Assembly: GCF_950023065.1 (NCBI RefSeq)
Contig: NC_088679.1
Span: forward strand, 31,186,001 to 31,250,000
Length of the DNA stretch: 64,000 nt
Reading direction: 5' to 3'
DNA from: Planococcus citri
Taxonomy: Eukaryota > Arthropoda > Insecta > Hemiptera > Pseudococcidae
Positions 36,788-48,160 of this stretch are shown here, piece by piece. Positions within the stretch are counted from its first letter, which is position 1. Each line of letters opens with the position of its first letter. Under the pieces are notes generated by a model, which was not told where the DNA came from, ran no database searches, and saw nothing but the letters and a program-made list of their open reading frames with translations. Made by a program: the position numbers and the translations under genes.

Positions 36788-39536
36788 CACTTTCAGTGCC
36801 ACCATACATTTTCCGAATTTGCTTCTGTCACCCACAGGTGGGTGACATAAATTTTACTGAATATGATCATGTCACCCACCGGTGGGTGACACAGCCCAAT
36901 TTGGTTATCATAATTTCTGAATGCAATTGTAAACCAAATTTGATCATATGTTGGCTATGTTATGTAGTGTATGGTAGCTACAACTCGCCAAAGTTTCATC
37001 ACGTTATCTATATTTGGTGTGGCTACACATTGATCAACACACAAGAAATATAAAATCAATTTTTAAAAAAACTTTCTTATCAAACTCTACATATTACAAA
37101 AGTATATCACATAATTATCAAGTATGAAGTTTTTGAAAACATTTGTGACACATGGCTGGCTTATTTGGACATTTTTCACAGAATGTTGACACCTTTTTCA
37201 CATTTTTTCGTGTTTCTGCTCGAGTTTTTGAAGTCCTTTGATTGGCGTAACAATTCACGCATCCTTTTCGATGAAGACGGTTAGATCCATCCCTTACAAC
37301 ATATTTAGACAGCGTATGTAAGTCTTTATGTCTAGCTATATGTACTGAAGCTGGAGGGCCTTGAATATTTAGTAATGAATAGATTATTTGTTCACGAAAG
37401 TTCAATAGTGACATAGGATGAAAACCAGGGACACGTGCATTATACTGATTGTATAATATCAATGAATTGACTAAAGCAGTTCCAAGAAGTAATTCTTCGG
37501 CAACTTTATGGTACCATCTAACAGTTTTTCTTACAGCAGTCTGATAAGAAGATAACTGGTCGGATATATCAGTACCTAAAATAAAATAAATACACAACAA
37601 TTATAAATTGAATACTAAAAAAAGAAAAAAAAAGAGATCCAATCAAATTGAACACCATGCAATCTTACCTTGTTTGCTTTCATTGTATTTCAGAACAAAA
37701 TTTGGTTTGTATACAATTTTATTGTCTTTTTTTTTTGATTGCACGCAGATCCAACCTAAATTTCGTACTCAGCATTTGCACTAATCTTTTATCCCTCCAA
37801 GCCATGAAAACAACTTTATTTTTATTTTCATACGCAACCAGATCACCTCGTTCTAAATCTTTCAGCTGAATTTTTGGTATTCTTCTTCGATTAGACCTTA
37901 CAGTTCCTAAAATGTATGTTTTTTTTGTTAGCAATCTTTCAGCCAATGGAACTGAAGTGTAAAAGTTGTCAACTACTAGTAATCGACCTCGATTCAAGTA
38001 GGGTGTCATAAGTTTCATCACTAAATCATCAGTTTTCATATTTTGTTGGGCCATATTTTTCCCTGCATAAATACAAAAAGAATACGTGTATCCCATTGGA
38101 TCACATAATTTGAATATTTTTACACCATATTTATGTGATTTTCCAGGGATATACTGACGAAAGTTCAATTTTCCACGGAAGGGTATCATTGATTCATCTA
38201 TTACACAATTTTGGCCCAATTTTCTACGCAACTTGAAAGATTTGTTCAAACTTAGAACTAGCGGAGTCAATTTTTTCAATCGATTTGGATCATCAGCTCT
38301 TTCATTCTTGTTGAAATGCCATAGTCTCAGTATCAATTGAAATATATTTCTACTCATAGAATTTCGAACTAGAGGATTATTATAGAGTGGTTTCTTGCTC
38401 CAGTACATCCATAGCGCTGGATAATTGACAACTCCCATATAGAGCAGAAGTCCAATGAACTTTTTCAATGTTGCTTTAGTAATGGGGATCCATTTCTTGA
38501 ATCGACTGTGACGAGTCAAACGACTATTTTTCAGCTGTTCACCATTCTTATTGGTGGCAACTACCATTGTATTCAGTAATTTGTTTGTTAGGAACAATTC
38601 AAAAAACGCTATAGGTGTATTTTCTCGAGGATGAAGTGCAGCTTGAGGTGGAGAACGAAATCTGAATATTTTTGGATCGTTTGTAAGTATTCCCCAGTCA
38701 GTCTGAAAGATGGACAAATAAAAGATGATATTACATAATTATAATGCAAATTATATAAACAAATTCACTTTATAGTTGAGTGATTCCAGTAATTTATTTT
38801 CACATCATGGTACTCATACTCACATCATTATCATTGTTTCCATCATCACTAGATCCATCATCAGATTTCTCACTTTCCTCATCAAAGGTACTTTCATCAG
38901 AATTTGAATTTGCAGTTGAATCATCTGCAGTATATAATGGGTCAATGTTGGAATCGTCTTGATCACTATCACTAAGGCTAAGTTCAACAACAGAAACGTC
39001 TTCTATGCTATCATCTTCAGAATCTTGCACAGTTTTACTACCACCTTGTCTAAATTCTCTTGAACTCATACTTCAATGTACTACAATTTTTATAAGAAAC
39101 ATCAGATCGTTATCATACTTTGTTGTTCCTTAGATTTTTTGAATTTATCACATTTTTTTCAAGTTGTTTTCAAAATCTGAGATGAAATAATTCTGGAATG
39201 GACTGGAATGTCTGGAATTTCAGTAAAAATATAATCAAAGGACTCCATGGACATGAAATAATAATGCCTGGATGTTTTTTTTGAAAAAGTTCAGGTATTG
39301 CAAAACTGCGAGTCCTGGAATTTGCTTCTGTCACCCACCGGTGGGTGACGCTTTTTATGCTATAAACACCCTCTATTGGCTGTAAGTAACATCATCATAA
39401 AATTGGAATTACACTGACATGCTCCGTTTTCTTAGGAAAGCAGTGTTGCAAGTTTGGGGATTCAACATTGAAATGAAGTGAGCAAGTTCGAAGTTGTTAG
39501 TGTCACCCACCGGTGGGTGACATGGCACTCAAAGTG
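36788..39536 (-). mobile_element. Nearly complete piggyBac-superfamily transposon
   Basis: 2,749 bp flanked by TTAA at 36784-36787 and 39537-39540, the invariant piggyBac target. Ends are inverted: CACTTTCAGTGCCA and TGGCACTCAAAGTG. Each end carries two subterminal copies of the 20-bp palindrome GTCACCCACCGGTGGGTGAC (left about 36827 with one mismatch and about 36870; right about 39329 and 39502). The transposase lies on the minus strand (37118-39069). Confidence 0.92.
37118..39069 (-). pseudogene. piggyBac-type transposase, one frame break
   Basis: Three minus-strand exons: 38824-39069 (82 acidic residues from MSSREFRQGG), 37669-38702 and 37118-37575. The DDE domain is recognisable: VIDESMIPFRG, LLVVDNFYTSVP and GTDISDQ carry the three catalytic aspartates. 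The C-terminus holds a cysteine-rich zinc-binding domain (CVNCYANQ, CEKCPNKPAMCHKC). The 330-residue main frame ends early: exon 2 is one base too long, and the excess falls in a run of ten A (plus-strand T at 37727-37736). Past it the family motif before the third Asp resumes in the next frame (KPNFVLKYNESKQ) and splices in phase to exon 3. Either a recent inactivating slip or an assembly error. All other residues look intact, so this is a young copy. Confidence 0.9.
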
Positions 39537-39572
39537 TTAAGATTCAAGTTTTTCCCAATTTTGCATACCACA

Positions 39573-40308
39573 TATGTCAACTTTAAATTAAAAATACACA
39601 ACATTTTCAATGAGCACGTGTGTGTTTTTAAACACCAAAATGTTCGTAATTTTATCCTCTTTAAAATGGGGGTTTTCCCAAAGCTGTACCTCTCACCGTT
39701 CAAAAGTTCTCGAAGTTTAAAGCTGCGAAAACAGGCATGCAAGAGGTAAGTATTGAACTTCAAACTAAAATTACTCAAAATTTTGAACGAACATCTAGGT
39801 ATTTTAATATCGCAAAATGTTCGTAATTTTATCCTCTTTAAAATGCTTCGTAACCGAAAGCTCTACCTTTCATCGTTCAAAAGTTCTTGAAGATCAAAGT
39901 TGCAAAAACTGGTCACTTATCAACACACTAAAAAGACTGATAACAGTAATAACACAATTTGACCACTTCCTGCAACTTTGATCTTCAAGAACTTTTGAAC
40001 GATGAAAGGTAGAGCTTTCGGATAAGAAGCATTTTAAAGAAGATAAAATTACGAACATTTTGCGATATTAAAATACCTAGATGTTCGTTCAAAATTTTGA
40101 GTAATTTTAGTTTGAAGTTCAATACTTACCTCTTGCATGCCTGTTTTCGCAGCTTTAAACTTCGAGAACTTTTGAACGGTGAGAGGTACAGCTTTGGGGA
40201 AAATCCCATTTTAAAGAGGATAAAATTACGAACATTTCAGTATTTAAAAACACGCACGTGCTCACTGAAAATTTCAACTATTTTATGTTAAAAGTTGACA
40301 TAAGTAAA
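39573..40308. repeat. Long hairpin (arms about 340 bp)
   Basis: 39573-39912 is the reverse complement of 39964-40308 with few mismatches; the loop of about 50 bp is near 39913-39963. Landmarks: GAACGAACATCTAGGTATTT and its complement, AAGAGGTAAGTATTGAACTT and its complement. No frame is conserved across the arms. Short blocks (ATTTTATCCTCTT, TTAAAATAC) recur in the fold-back at 63050-63830. Confidence 0.85.
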
Positions 40309-40542
40309 CGCAATAATCCGTAACGAAGGTTTCTTTAGGATAACGACACCTTCCAACCTTTCGTTATGTAAAGAGCCAAAAACTGGTCAAACCACTTCTT
40401 AACGAACGGATAACGAATCGGTAACGAATTTCGTTATGGTAACGCGAGTTCATAATAGGCCTCCAGGAAAGACATAGAATTTATTTATCTAGAAAAGGAT
40501 GTGGCAACGCCGCATTTACGTTATCACAGCTGTGGAAGGTAT

Positions 40543-40690
40543 AAAGCTCTTTAATACAAGTACGGAAATAGATTATGCTCTTAAGAAAGTCTTAGCATTT
40601 TGCGTAAGTTTTACGTAAAGCTCTTTAATACAAGTATGGAAATAGAGTATGCTCTTAAGAAAGTCATAGCATTTTACGTAAGTTTTACGT
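40543..40690. repeat. Tandem duplication of a 74-bp unit
   Basis: AAAGCTCTTTAATACAAGTA starts at 40543 and again at 40617; the two units differ at only a few bases and each ends in CGTAAGTTTTACGT. An inverted copy lies at 48556-48790. Confidence 0.8.
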
Positions 40691-40769
40691 ACTGCGCACG
40701 CATCAAATCAGCTGTTCGTGTACAACGTTGCACCCCATTGGTTGCTGTAGTTTTTGTCTTTTATTTGGT

Positions 40770-41085
40770 GCGTCGACCGTATATAATGGACGAATAATTC
40801 AAATCGCAGGAAAAGACAGCCACATTTTGGATGCAGAATCCTGGAAACGTTCTGCACATGCGCCAAACATGATGCTTACGGCGTTGGTGGAGAGAGAGAC
40901 GGTTCTCTGGTTCAACCCACGTTCAACCAGTGAACCGTCTCTCTCTCCACCAGCACCGTAAGCATCATGTTTGGCGCATGAGCAGAAGGTTTCCAGGATT
41001 CTGCATCCAAAATCTAGCCGTCACATTTTGTCATTTTTTCACCGTTGAATTATTCGTCCATTATATACGGTCGACGATTTGGTGA
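40770..41085. repeat. Palindromic element, arms about 150 bp
   Basis: Starts near CGTCGACCGTATATAATGGA and ends with its complement near 41062-41081. Inner landmarks CATGATGCTTACGG and GAGAGAGAGACGGTTC are mirrored around about 40925. A second, interrupted copy lies at 58728-58940. No coding capacity. Confidence 0.8.
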
Positions 41086-41394
41086 AGAAATAAACGTACG
41101 AACCATTTAAAATATATAATTACAACAACGCCATTATAAAATACATCGAGAGATCGAGAACGGAGAACGGATTAGAATAAAACTTACAACTACGGCGAAT
41201 GTACAAATGTGAACGTCAGTGTTACCACCAAACGCCACGCTAAAACTAGTAAACGATCGTCTCAGCCACGAACAAACGCCAAAAAACACCAGACACAAAA
41301 TTGTCAACACAACACTCCCCTACAATTTTGTTCTGAACAACGAACGATAATAACTACGCAAATACAAATTAAAAATACAACGATACAATGAATG

Positions 41395-41520
41395 GTCGAT
41401 AAAATAAATAGATACGCACGTCAGCTCGCCTATAAATAAAAAAACACACGTCAGCTCGCTTACAAATTAATAACGCACGTCAGCTCGATTAAAAATTAAT
41501 AACGCACGTCAGCTCGATAC
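41395..41520 (+). repeat. Tandem array of ACGCACGTCAGCTCG units
   Basis: Four units of about 30 bp, each containing CACGTCAGCTCG and an AT-rich linker (TTAAAAATTAATA). Confidence 0.75.
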
Positions 41521-41684
41521 AAAGAATACAACGGACAAATGCTCAATAAAAAAGAACACAATAGGTCAAAATTACGATAAAAACACACAGAAAAATGCGC
41601 TCAACTTCGAATAAATAAGATTAATGATAAAAAATCACAGGTACGAGATAAAATAAACACCTTAAAAATAACATCACAGTGAAA

Positions 41685-43799
41685 CAGAGTTGGCGCGATT
41701 CCAGGAGCTTGAGAATCGGATTCCAAATGGTGTGATTCCACAAAATTTTGAGTCCCGATTCCGCTTATCAGATTCGCCAGATATAGGAATCCGAATCCGA
41801 ATCGTAATTTTCGATTCCGATTCCTTTCGCGACTCCGATTCAGATTCCACTCACGACTCATCTTAGGATCCTCTCACAACTCCAACCAGATTCCTCTCAC
41901 GACTCCAGCCAGATTCCCATCACAACTCCATAAATTTCATAAAAATGAAGCATTGAAGATGAAATGAACATTCTAACAAACATTAGTAAATAAATATAAA
42001 GGCTCACCGGTGTTATTTTTTTTGTAGGAGTGGGGGGTGAGGCGTGGGGAGGGGGCAATTCTAAATTTTTCGTACATTATTGTGTAAAATATGTCGATTG
42101 ATATGAATTTTTCGAACATTATTGTGTAATATGTCGAATAATATGTTTTCGAAATCGTAGAATCCGAATTTGGAGTAATTTTTTTTGTAGGAGTGGAGGG
42201 TGAGGCGTGGGGAAAGGGAAAATTTCAAATTTCTCCTACATTATCCTTATCGTGTTATATGTCGAATAATATATTTTCGAGGTCGTAGAATTCGAATCCG
42301 GAGTCATTTTTTATGGTGAAGGTGGAAGGTGAGTCGTAGGTTCGCATGGGTGGGGCCCTCTCCCCAAACGGTGATACTTGAATAGCACTCGACCCTAAAA
42401 ACTAGCTCAAGATTCGAATTCTGCGACCTTGAACACATATCAACCAACATGTTACACAATATTATAGGCAAAATTTGAAATTTCTCCTCTCCTCTTGCCT
42501 CGCCTCATACCCCTGCGAAAAAATAACCCCAGATTCGAATTGTACGACCTCAAAAACATATCAATCGACATATTACACATTAATATAGGCAAAATTTGTA
42601 ATTTACTCTCTCTCCCCTTGACTCACCTCCCACCCCTACAAAAAAAAATATCTCCAGATTCGAGTTCTACGACCTAGAAAATATATTATTCGACATATAA
42701 CACGATAATGTAGGAGAAATTTGAAATTTTCCCTTTCCCCACGCCTCACCCCCCACTCCTACAAAAAAAATTACTCCAAATTCGGATTCTACGATTTCGA
42801 AAACATATTATTCGACATATTACACAATAATGTAGGAAAAATTCAAAATTTTCCCTCTCCCCACGCCTCACTCCCTACTCCTACAAAAAAAATAACTGCA
42901 GATTCAGATTTTACGACCTTGAAAACATATCAATCGACATATTACACAATAATGTACGAAAAATTTAGAATTGCCCCCTCCCCATGCCTCACCCCCCACT
43001 CCTACAAAAAAAATAACTCCAGATTTGGATTCTACGACCTCGAAAACATGTTATTCGACATATTGCGCATCGATCAGGGTCGAATCCTAATAATACTAAT
43101 TAATTTTGTAGATTTTCTGACTTACCCCAAAGTGGGGTAAGTCAGAACAAGTTACATTTTATTCGATTGTGCGAAAGCTACTGCGACAATCGCGCTGAAA
43201 TTTTCACCATAGGTTAAGAACCCTTATGGGAACCTACATACCAAATTTCAGCCATATTGGTTCATTAGTACGAGAGTAACAGCTGATCAAAGTTGAAATT
43301 GTGAAAAAACGTTCTGACTTCCCCCGGTGCACCTTATGTAAAATTTTCAACTCACCATGTTATTAGTAAAACAATGATAAATTCTAAATTCATCATTCAG
43401 ATTCACTTTCACAACCACTTTTCAGCGCCAACCGGCAAAAATTAGATAAAAGAATATTTATGAAAGTTACACTTTTTTGTATTTGTGCTTTTCAATTGAA
43501 TTTGGGTGATTTCGTTCATTGTGAGAGTCTAGAGAATCGTAATGAGGAGTCGTGAGAATCGTAATGAGGAGTCGCGAGAATCGAAATATCGGAGTCGCGA
43601 GAATCGAAATATCGGAGTCGCGAGAATCAAATTACCGGAATCGCGAATCATAATACATTTGCGATTCCTGCTTGAAAAGAGTCAGATTTCACATTTTTCG
43701 ATTCATCTGTCAGGTGAATCGAAAATGGAATCCGATTCCGGAATCGGATTCATGCGATTCTCACGACTCCTTAAAAAAATCGGAATCGCGCCATCTCTG
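41685..43799. mobile_element. hAT-like element filled with GATTCC words
   Basis: Ends CAGAGTTGGCGCGATTCC and GGAATCGCGCCATCTCTG; perfect 8-bp duplication CAGTGAAA (41677-41684 and 43800-43807). Subterminal parts repeat GATTCCGATTCC / ACGACTCC on the left and GAATCG on the right. The middle is occupied by the inverted tandem array (42010-43075) and a further segment (43110-43340) with CTTACCCCAAAGTGGGGTAAG. Confidence 0.85.
42010..43075. repeat. Inverted tandem array, units of about 130 bp
   Basis: Units containing TTGTAGGAGTGGGGGGTGAG and ATATGTCGAATAATATG read forward two to three times (42010-42330), then about five times as the reverse complement (42470-43070: CCCCACTCCTACAAAAAAAA, CGACATATTACACAATAATG). 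Units within each half differ by substitutions, so the array is old. Minus-strand-like frames through it are by-products of the repeat. Confidence 0.75.
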
Positions 43800-43837
43800 C
43801 AGTGAAATAATACAATAACTCAGCGGATAAGAACGAT

Positions 43838-44315
43838 TTAGCACGCTTTGTAGAAACTTAGAAGGGATGTCCCTTTTTCAGCTTCTTTTTCAGCACTCTT
43901 ACACTTCGCTTCTTCATGGCCATACTTGCCACATTTATTGCATTTAGGCCGATCTTCACCATACTTCGTACAATACTTGGCTAAATGACCGCTCCCCTGA
44001 CACCTGTAGCATATTGGACCTTTCACAGGTGGAACTGTAGCTGCTACCATCGCTGCTCTCGTCGGACTGGAACTAGGCTCAGCTTTCTTTGCTTCGGCTA
44101 CCACTTTCTCAGCCTTCTGCACGATCTTTTCTTCCAGAATAATACTCTCGATATCTTCAATGAATACTTCGCCAGACTGTAATGCAGCTCGAATTGTAGA
44201 ACGCGCTTCTAAACGATGCTCAGCTAAACCATTCTTCAGATAATGGATATGCTCGGATTCGGAGATGTTTCCATCTTGAGCTCTCAGCTGATGGACAAGG
44301 GTCGAAACTTCGGCA
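43838..44315 (-). pseudogene. Retrotransposon gag fragment with two CCHC zinc knuckles
   Basis: An open minus-strand frame runs from about 44315 to a stop at 43838 without an ATG start. It reads EVSTLVHQLRAQDGNISESE, then IEDIESIILEEKIVQKAEK, then two zinc knuckles: CYRCQGSGHLAKYC and CNKCGKYGHEEAKC, both exact CX2CX4HX4C. This is the C-terminal half of a copia- or gypsy-type gag or a CNBP-like protein derived from it. Upstream it is cut by the ACATTTGACCC repeat; downstream there is no protease. The frame is intact across about 158 codons, so the loss is recent. Nucleic-acid binding is expected from the knuckles. Confidence 0.65.
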
Positions 44316-44490
44316 GTGGGACATTTGACCCCTGTGCATTTGACCCATGCGACATTTGACCCACGATTTCAGCAATCCGCCATTTTTGAAAAAACGACAT
44401 TTGACCCATGGGACATTTCACCCACGTTTTTATCAGTGTTTACAAAATACCAGTACGACATTTGACCCATGAGAAACAAAGCAAAGAAGT
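44316..44490. repeat. Degenerate array of ACATTTGACCCATG words
   Basis: Six copies of CATTTGACCC (one as CATTTCACCC) spaced 12-60 bp apart, abutting the truncated gag frame. Confidence 0.65.
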
Positions 44491-44699
44491 AAGTACATAT
44501 TCTGGTAGTAAATTTCACGAGGAATACAAAACTTCTACTCAAATTGGCTGAAAAACTAATATTTTTCAGCATTTTATTAAAAATCGAACAGAAACGGTAA
44601 TGTTCCATAAGAAGCAATGTTAAAATTCAAGCGGTATACCGCTTGCTGCTTCTTATCAGTGGCAGCACACTAGCGCTCCAACCCTACGCACGGCCCGAA

Positions 44700-45211
44700 T
44701 ACAGATATCAAATTTTGGTATTTTGGTATTGGTATTTTATTATGTTGTGGATTTTTTTTCGGTATCTGGTATTGGTATTGGTATTGTACCAATATAATAC
44801 CGAATAAAAAGTGTGTTTTTAGGCCAAAATTAACAAAGTTTTTCCATTTTTTTTTAGAAATTACACTTTTTTTCTATTTAAACACGTCAATTTGCGAGTT
44901 CAAGGTTCATCATTATCACTTACAAGCTTTTCAATATGAGTAATTTATTAGTTATTTTATTTATAATTTTGTAATCAATCAAAAAATTCAAAATACCACA
45001 AAATACCAATACCAAAATATACCATTGAAAATCATTTCGGTATTGGTATTTTGGTATTAATACCGTTATAACGTCTTTATCGGTATTTTGTAAATCGGTA
45101 CTCCCTCTGTCTGAAAATCGGTATTGGTAAAACGGTATTTGTAAATTTTTTCAAAATTTGCCGGTATTGCCGGTATTGGTATTGGTATTTGAATATCGGT
45201 ATACAGCCCTG
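44700..45211. mobile_element. Probable hAT-like remnant filled with GGTATT words
   Basis: The right end TATACAGCCCTG (45200-45211) is a hAT-type terminus running into GGTATT/TACCAATACC arrays. The left end is not cleanly defined (about 44700), and no 8-bp duplication was found, so the copy is probably truncated. Related in wording to 35263-35955. Confidence 0.5.
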
Positions 45212-45457
45212 CTGAAAGCTAAACTAAATCTAAGCAAGTTGGGGGGGGTATGAAAGCCAAAACGTGAAAGCTAGCCAAAACCAGAAGTTTTATTCATTCA
45301 GTTTTTTTTTGCAAATATTCAATACTCTGTTCTGTAAAAGTGTAAATTTAAATTTCTTGCTTTTGGCTCTAATCAATATTACGAAAAAAAAAACTAAAAA
45401 ACACGTAACAAAAAGCAAAAACCCTTTGCAATCAGCGAATTTGACCATAGAATTATC

Positions 45458-45908
45458 CAGGGCTGTTAATACGAAACGAAACGAAACGAAAGACACGTAA
45501 CGAAACGGAAAATTTTCCCTCTGGACACGAAACGAGACACGAAACGAAACGAATCAAAAAAATTACACGAAACGAAACGTTATAACGAAACGAATCATTT
45601 CTATTTCTTCAATTTTTGATTTTTCATTGCAAGTTTTTTTGTAAATTTCGGCCAAATTTTGTCAAATTCACTCAAATTTCATCCATTTAGAGCCTCTAGA
45701 GGGGTTCTCTTCTTCATTTATTAATGAAAATGTCCGCTTTTCTCACTTTTTTGGCTGAAAGGAAACGAAACGAAACGACACGAAACGGCACGAAACGAAA
45801 TGATACCACTTTTATGGAACAAAACGAAACGGTATAACGAAACAGTTTGGTTCAAAGAGCTCAACCAAAACGAAACGAAACGTTTACGTTTCGTGTCTAA
45901 CAGCCCTG
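45458..45908. mobile_element. hAT-like MITE filled with CGAAA words
   Basis: 451 bp; ends CAGGGCTGTTA and TAACAGCCCTG... as CTAACAGCCCTG; perfect 8-bp duplication GAATTATC (45450-45457 and 45909-45916). (ACGAA)n arrays occupy both flanks of a short unique middle (45600-45760). No coding capacity. Confidence 0.88.
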
Positions 45909-45921
45909 GAATTATCAAGAA

Positions 45922-47368
45922 CAGAGATGCTAAAGGCTCGTTTACACTATGACAGTACTGTCATGAAAGTCGCTGTCATGACAGCAACTTTCATAATGTA
46001 AACAGAACTGTCAGCACTTTCACTTTCACTGTCGCACTATCATGCATGCATGATAGTGTGACAGCACTGTCACATAAGTGGAAGGTGTTTGAGTTTTTCT
46101 CTTACCTTTATAAATTATGACTAATGTAAAATGAAGTTAAATGTTTAATATGTTCATATTTCTGGTCATATTTTATGGTTTAAAGACAAAACAAGCTGGT
46201 TAGGTCAGATTGAAGGGTTGAAAGTGTCAGTTAGGTGTAAACACATCTGTCATGAATGCATGAAAATCAACAGCTTTCGCGAAAGCACTTTCACAACAGC
46301 GCTGTCATAGTGTAAACGAGCCTTAAGTTACCGGTAATTTATAATTGGGTAACTTACCGGTAAGTTACCGGTAATTTAAGTAACTTATAAAGTTTCACCA
46401 AAATGGTTCAGAAGATCAGAATTGAGATGGTGGTTACCTTAAAATCATCCAAAACTTCCAACAACTAACAGAAATTTGCTAGGGACTTGAGTTTTCCCAA
46501 TTTCCCAATTTCCCAATTTTGCTCATTTGGGCATGGGCTAGGGCAGAACAAAAATTTCTGCCCCTCCCACTCATTCTTCAAAAAATTTATTTCTAATCAC
46601 AGCGCACCCCAACAATAATTAAAAAAAAAAAAAAAATATTGATGATTTTCTCAATTTTTTTCAAAATTCCTTCACATTTAAAAATGAAAAAATAAAAATG
46701 AATTTTAAAAAAAAAGTAAAATGCTTGATTTTGATTTTGAATTTTTGATTATTGATTTTGCTCAATTTCTGGAATTCCTTCACTTCTTTAGCAATTTTTT
46801 CACCTTGAAAAAACTTGGAAAATTTGATGAGTATTAAGTAGCTGTGGATGCAGAAACTTTTCAATTTAAAAAAAAAAGTAAACTAAAATCAGTCATGAAT
46901 CATTATATGAGATTGTGAGATACTGAAATTTGAATTTCAAACCACAAGTTTTTCAGGAACTCCTCACAAGGAAAACCTAAACAGCCAAATTCAAGAACAA
47001 AATTAGGTAGGTATGGCAAATAAATCAGAAATCACATTTTCTTTCTCAACGTCAATTGTTGTTTCTCAAGTTCAAGTTCAAACCACACAGACACAGCATT
47101 CAAATTTCAAAAAGAAAAAAAAGCACAACTTTTGAAGATTTGTAATAGGTACCTACCTATTTATTTACACATTGAAAAATTGTAACTTGTTGTATCTAGA
47201 CAGCTATAGGAACACATGCAAACATCCAAAATTACCCTTGTCAACATTTCTATTGAAAATTTATAAATTACCGCGGTAACTTATGGTAATTTATGTCATG
47301 GTAACTTACTGGTAACTTACCGGTAAGTTCTCGGGTAAGTTACCGCGGTAAGTTTCCATGCATCTCTG
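45922..47368. mobile_element. hAT-like element filled with GTTACCGG words, carrying a nested MITE
   Basis: Ends CAGAGATGC and GCATCTCTG; a 6-bp direct repeat CAAGAA abuts both sides (45916-45921 and 47369-47374). After the left end the sequence is interrupted by the MITE at 45934-46323, then continues AAGTTACCGGTAATTTA; the right part carries GTAACTTACCGGTAAG and CCGCGGTAA words. The middle is plain AT-rich. The duplication is shorter than the usual 8 bp, so the assignment is less secure. Confidence 0.65.
45934..46323. mobile_element. MITE AGGCTCGTTTACAC, copy 1 (TAA target)
   Basis: 390 bp; ends AGGCTCGTTTACACTATGAC and its complement; TAA at 45931-45933 and 46324-46326. The interior repeats CTGTCATGACAG-type palindromes and ends of a CATGCATGCATGATAG core. 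Non-coding. A 3-bp TWA duplication suggests PIF/Harbinger. Confidence 0.88.
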
Positions 47369-47660
47369 CAAGAAACTTTTTAAAAAATGATTATTTTTTA
47401 CACGGATCTTACAAGAATCCATAATCTGAATTCTGGGACTCCGGCTGGATTGTCAATTCATTTCTGATAGAGTAAAATCTAAAATTCATTCCTATAATCT
47501 ACTACCCCAGTAGATTATGGATTACCTATCAATTTTAACTTGTTTGCAATCTGGTAAAAAAAAAACAGCCCATTTTCAAAAACTGATTTTATATTAGGCC
47601 TACTTTTTGTGAAAAAAAAAAAAAAGATTTCGACAATCCATAATCTAGATTATGCAAAAT

Positions 47661-48160
47661 CAGGGTTGTACAAAAATGTGTTTTTTTAAAAAAAAACAAA
47701 AAAAACGTTTTTTTTTGTTTAAAACGTTTTTTTTGTTTTAAAACAGTTTTTTTTACTTGTTTAAAACTATGTGTTTAAAACGCGTTTTAAACACGTTTAA
47801 AATGTGTTTTAAACACAAATTCATTCGTTTTGGGTTCATCAGACATCAATTTTTAAGATGTGACGTCATAAAATAGCTATAAAGCTCAAGAAATATTGAA
47901 AAATTGGAATCAAAACATAAAATGTGTCTCTAAAAATACTGTTTGTTCAATTTCACTTTTTTTCAGCAAGAAATTAAAAAAAACGTGTTTTTTTAGGAAA
48001 TCGGCGTTGAAAAAAAACACGTTTAAAACAAAAAAAAACTGTTTTAAACTGTTTTAAATGGCCTTTTTTGTTTAAAACATTGTTCTGTTTTTTTTTCAGT
48101 TGTTTTAAACGTGTTTTAAACATGTTTAAAACATTTTTGTTTTAAACATGTACAACCCTG
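47661..48160. mobile_element. hAT-like MITE filled with GTTTTAAAC words
   Basis: 500 bp; ends CAGGGTTGTACA and TGTACAACCCTG; perfect 8-bp duplication TGCAAAAT (47653-47660 and 48161-48168). The two flanks consist of GTTTTAAACACGTTTTAAAC-type words, partly self-complementary; a short unique middle (47825-47960). No coding capacity. Confidence 0.9.

Larger units (their letters stand above)
36432..40465. mobile_element. hAT-like element hosting two further insertions and a long hairpin
   Basis: Starts CAGGAGGCCTATT and ends AATAGGCCTCCA, with the perfect 8-bp duplication GGAAAGAC (36424-36431 and 40466-40473). Subterminal sequence is also inverted: CGCGTTACCATAACGAAATT on the left against its complement near 40420-40447, with repeated CGTTA/TAACG words. 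Insertions are a MITE at 36445-36697 and a piggyBac element at 36788-39536. The remaining interior contains the hairpin at 39573-40308. Confidence 0.8.

Noticed and set aside
40097..40291. Frame matching one at 39503-39778 on the other strand
   Set aside because: Same sequence in the two arms of a hairpin; not conserved coding.
41385..41520. CRISPR-like short regular repeats
   Set aside because: Four imperfect units with AT-rich, similar linkers in a eukaryotic genome; an ordinary tandem repeat.
42495..43140. Open frames with repeated PRLTPHSYKKN-like peptides
   Set aside because: They arise from the inverted tandem array and shift with each unit; repeat by-product.
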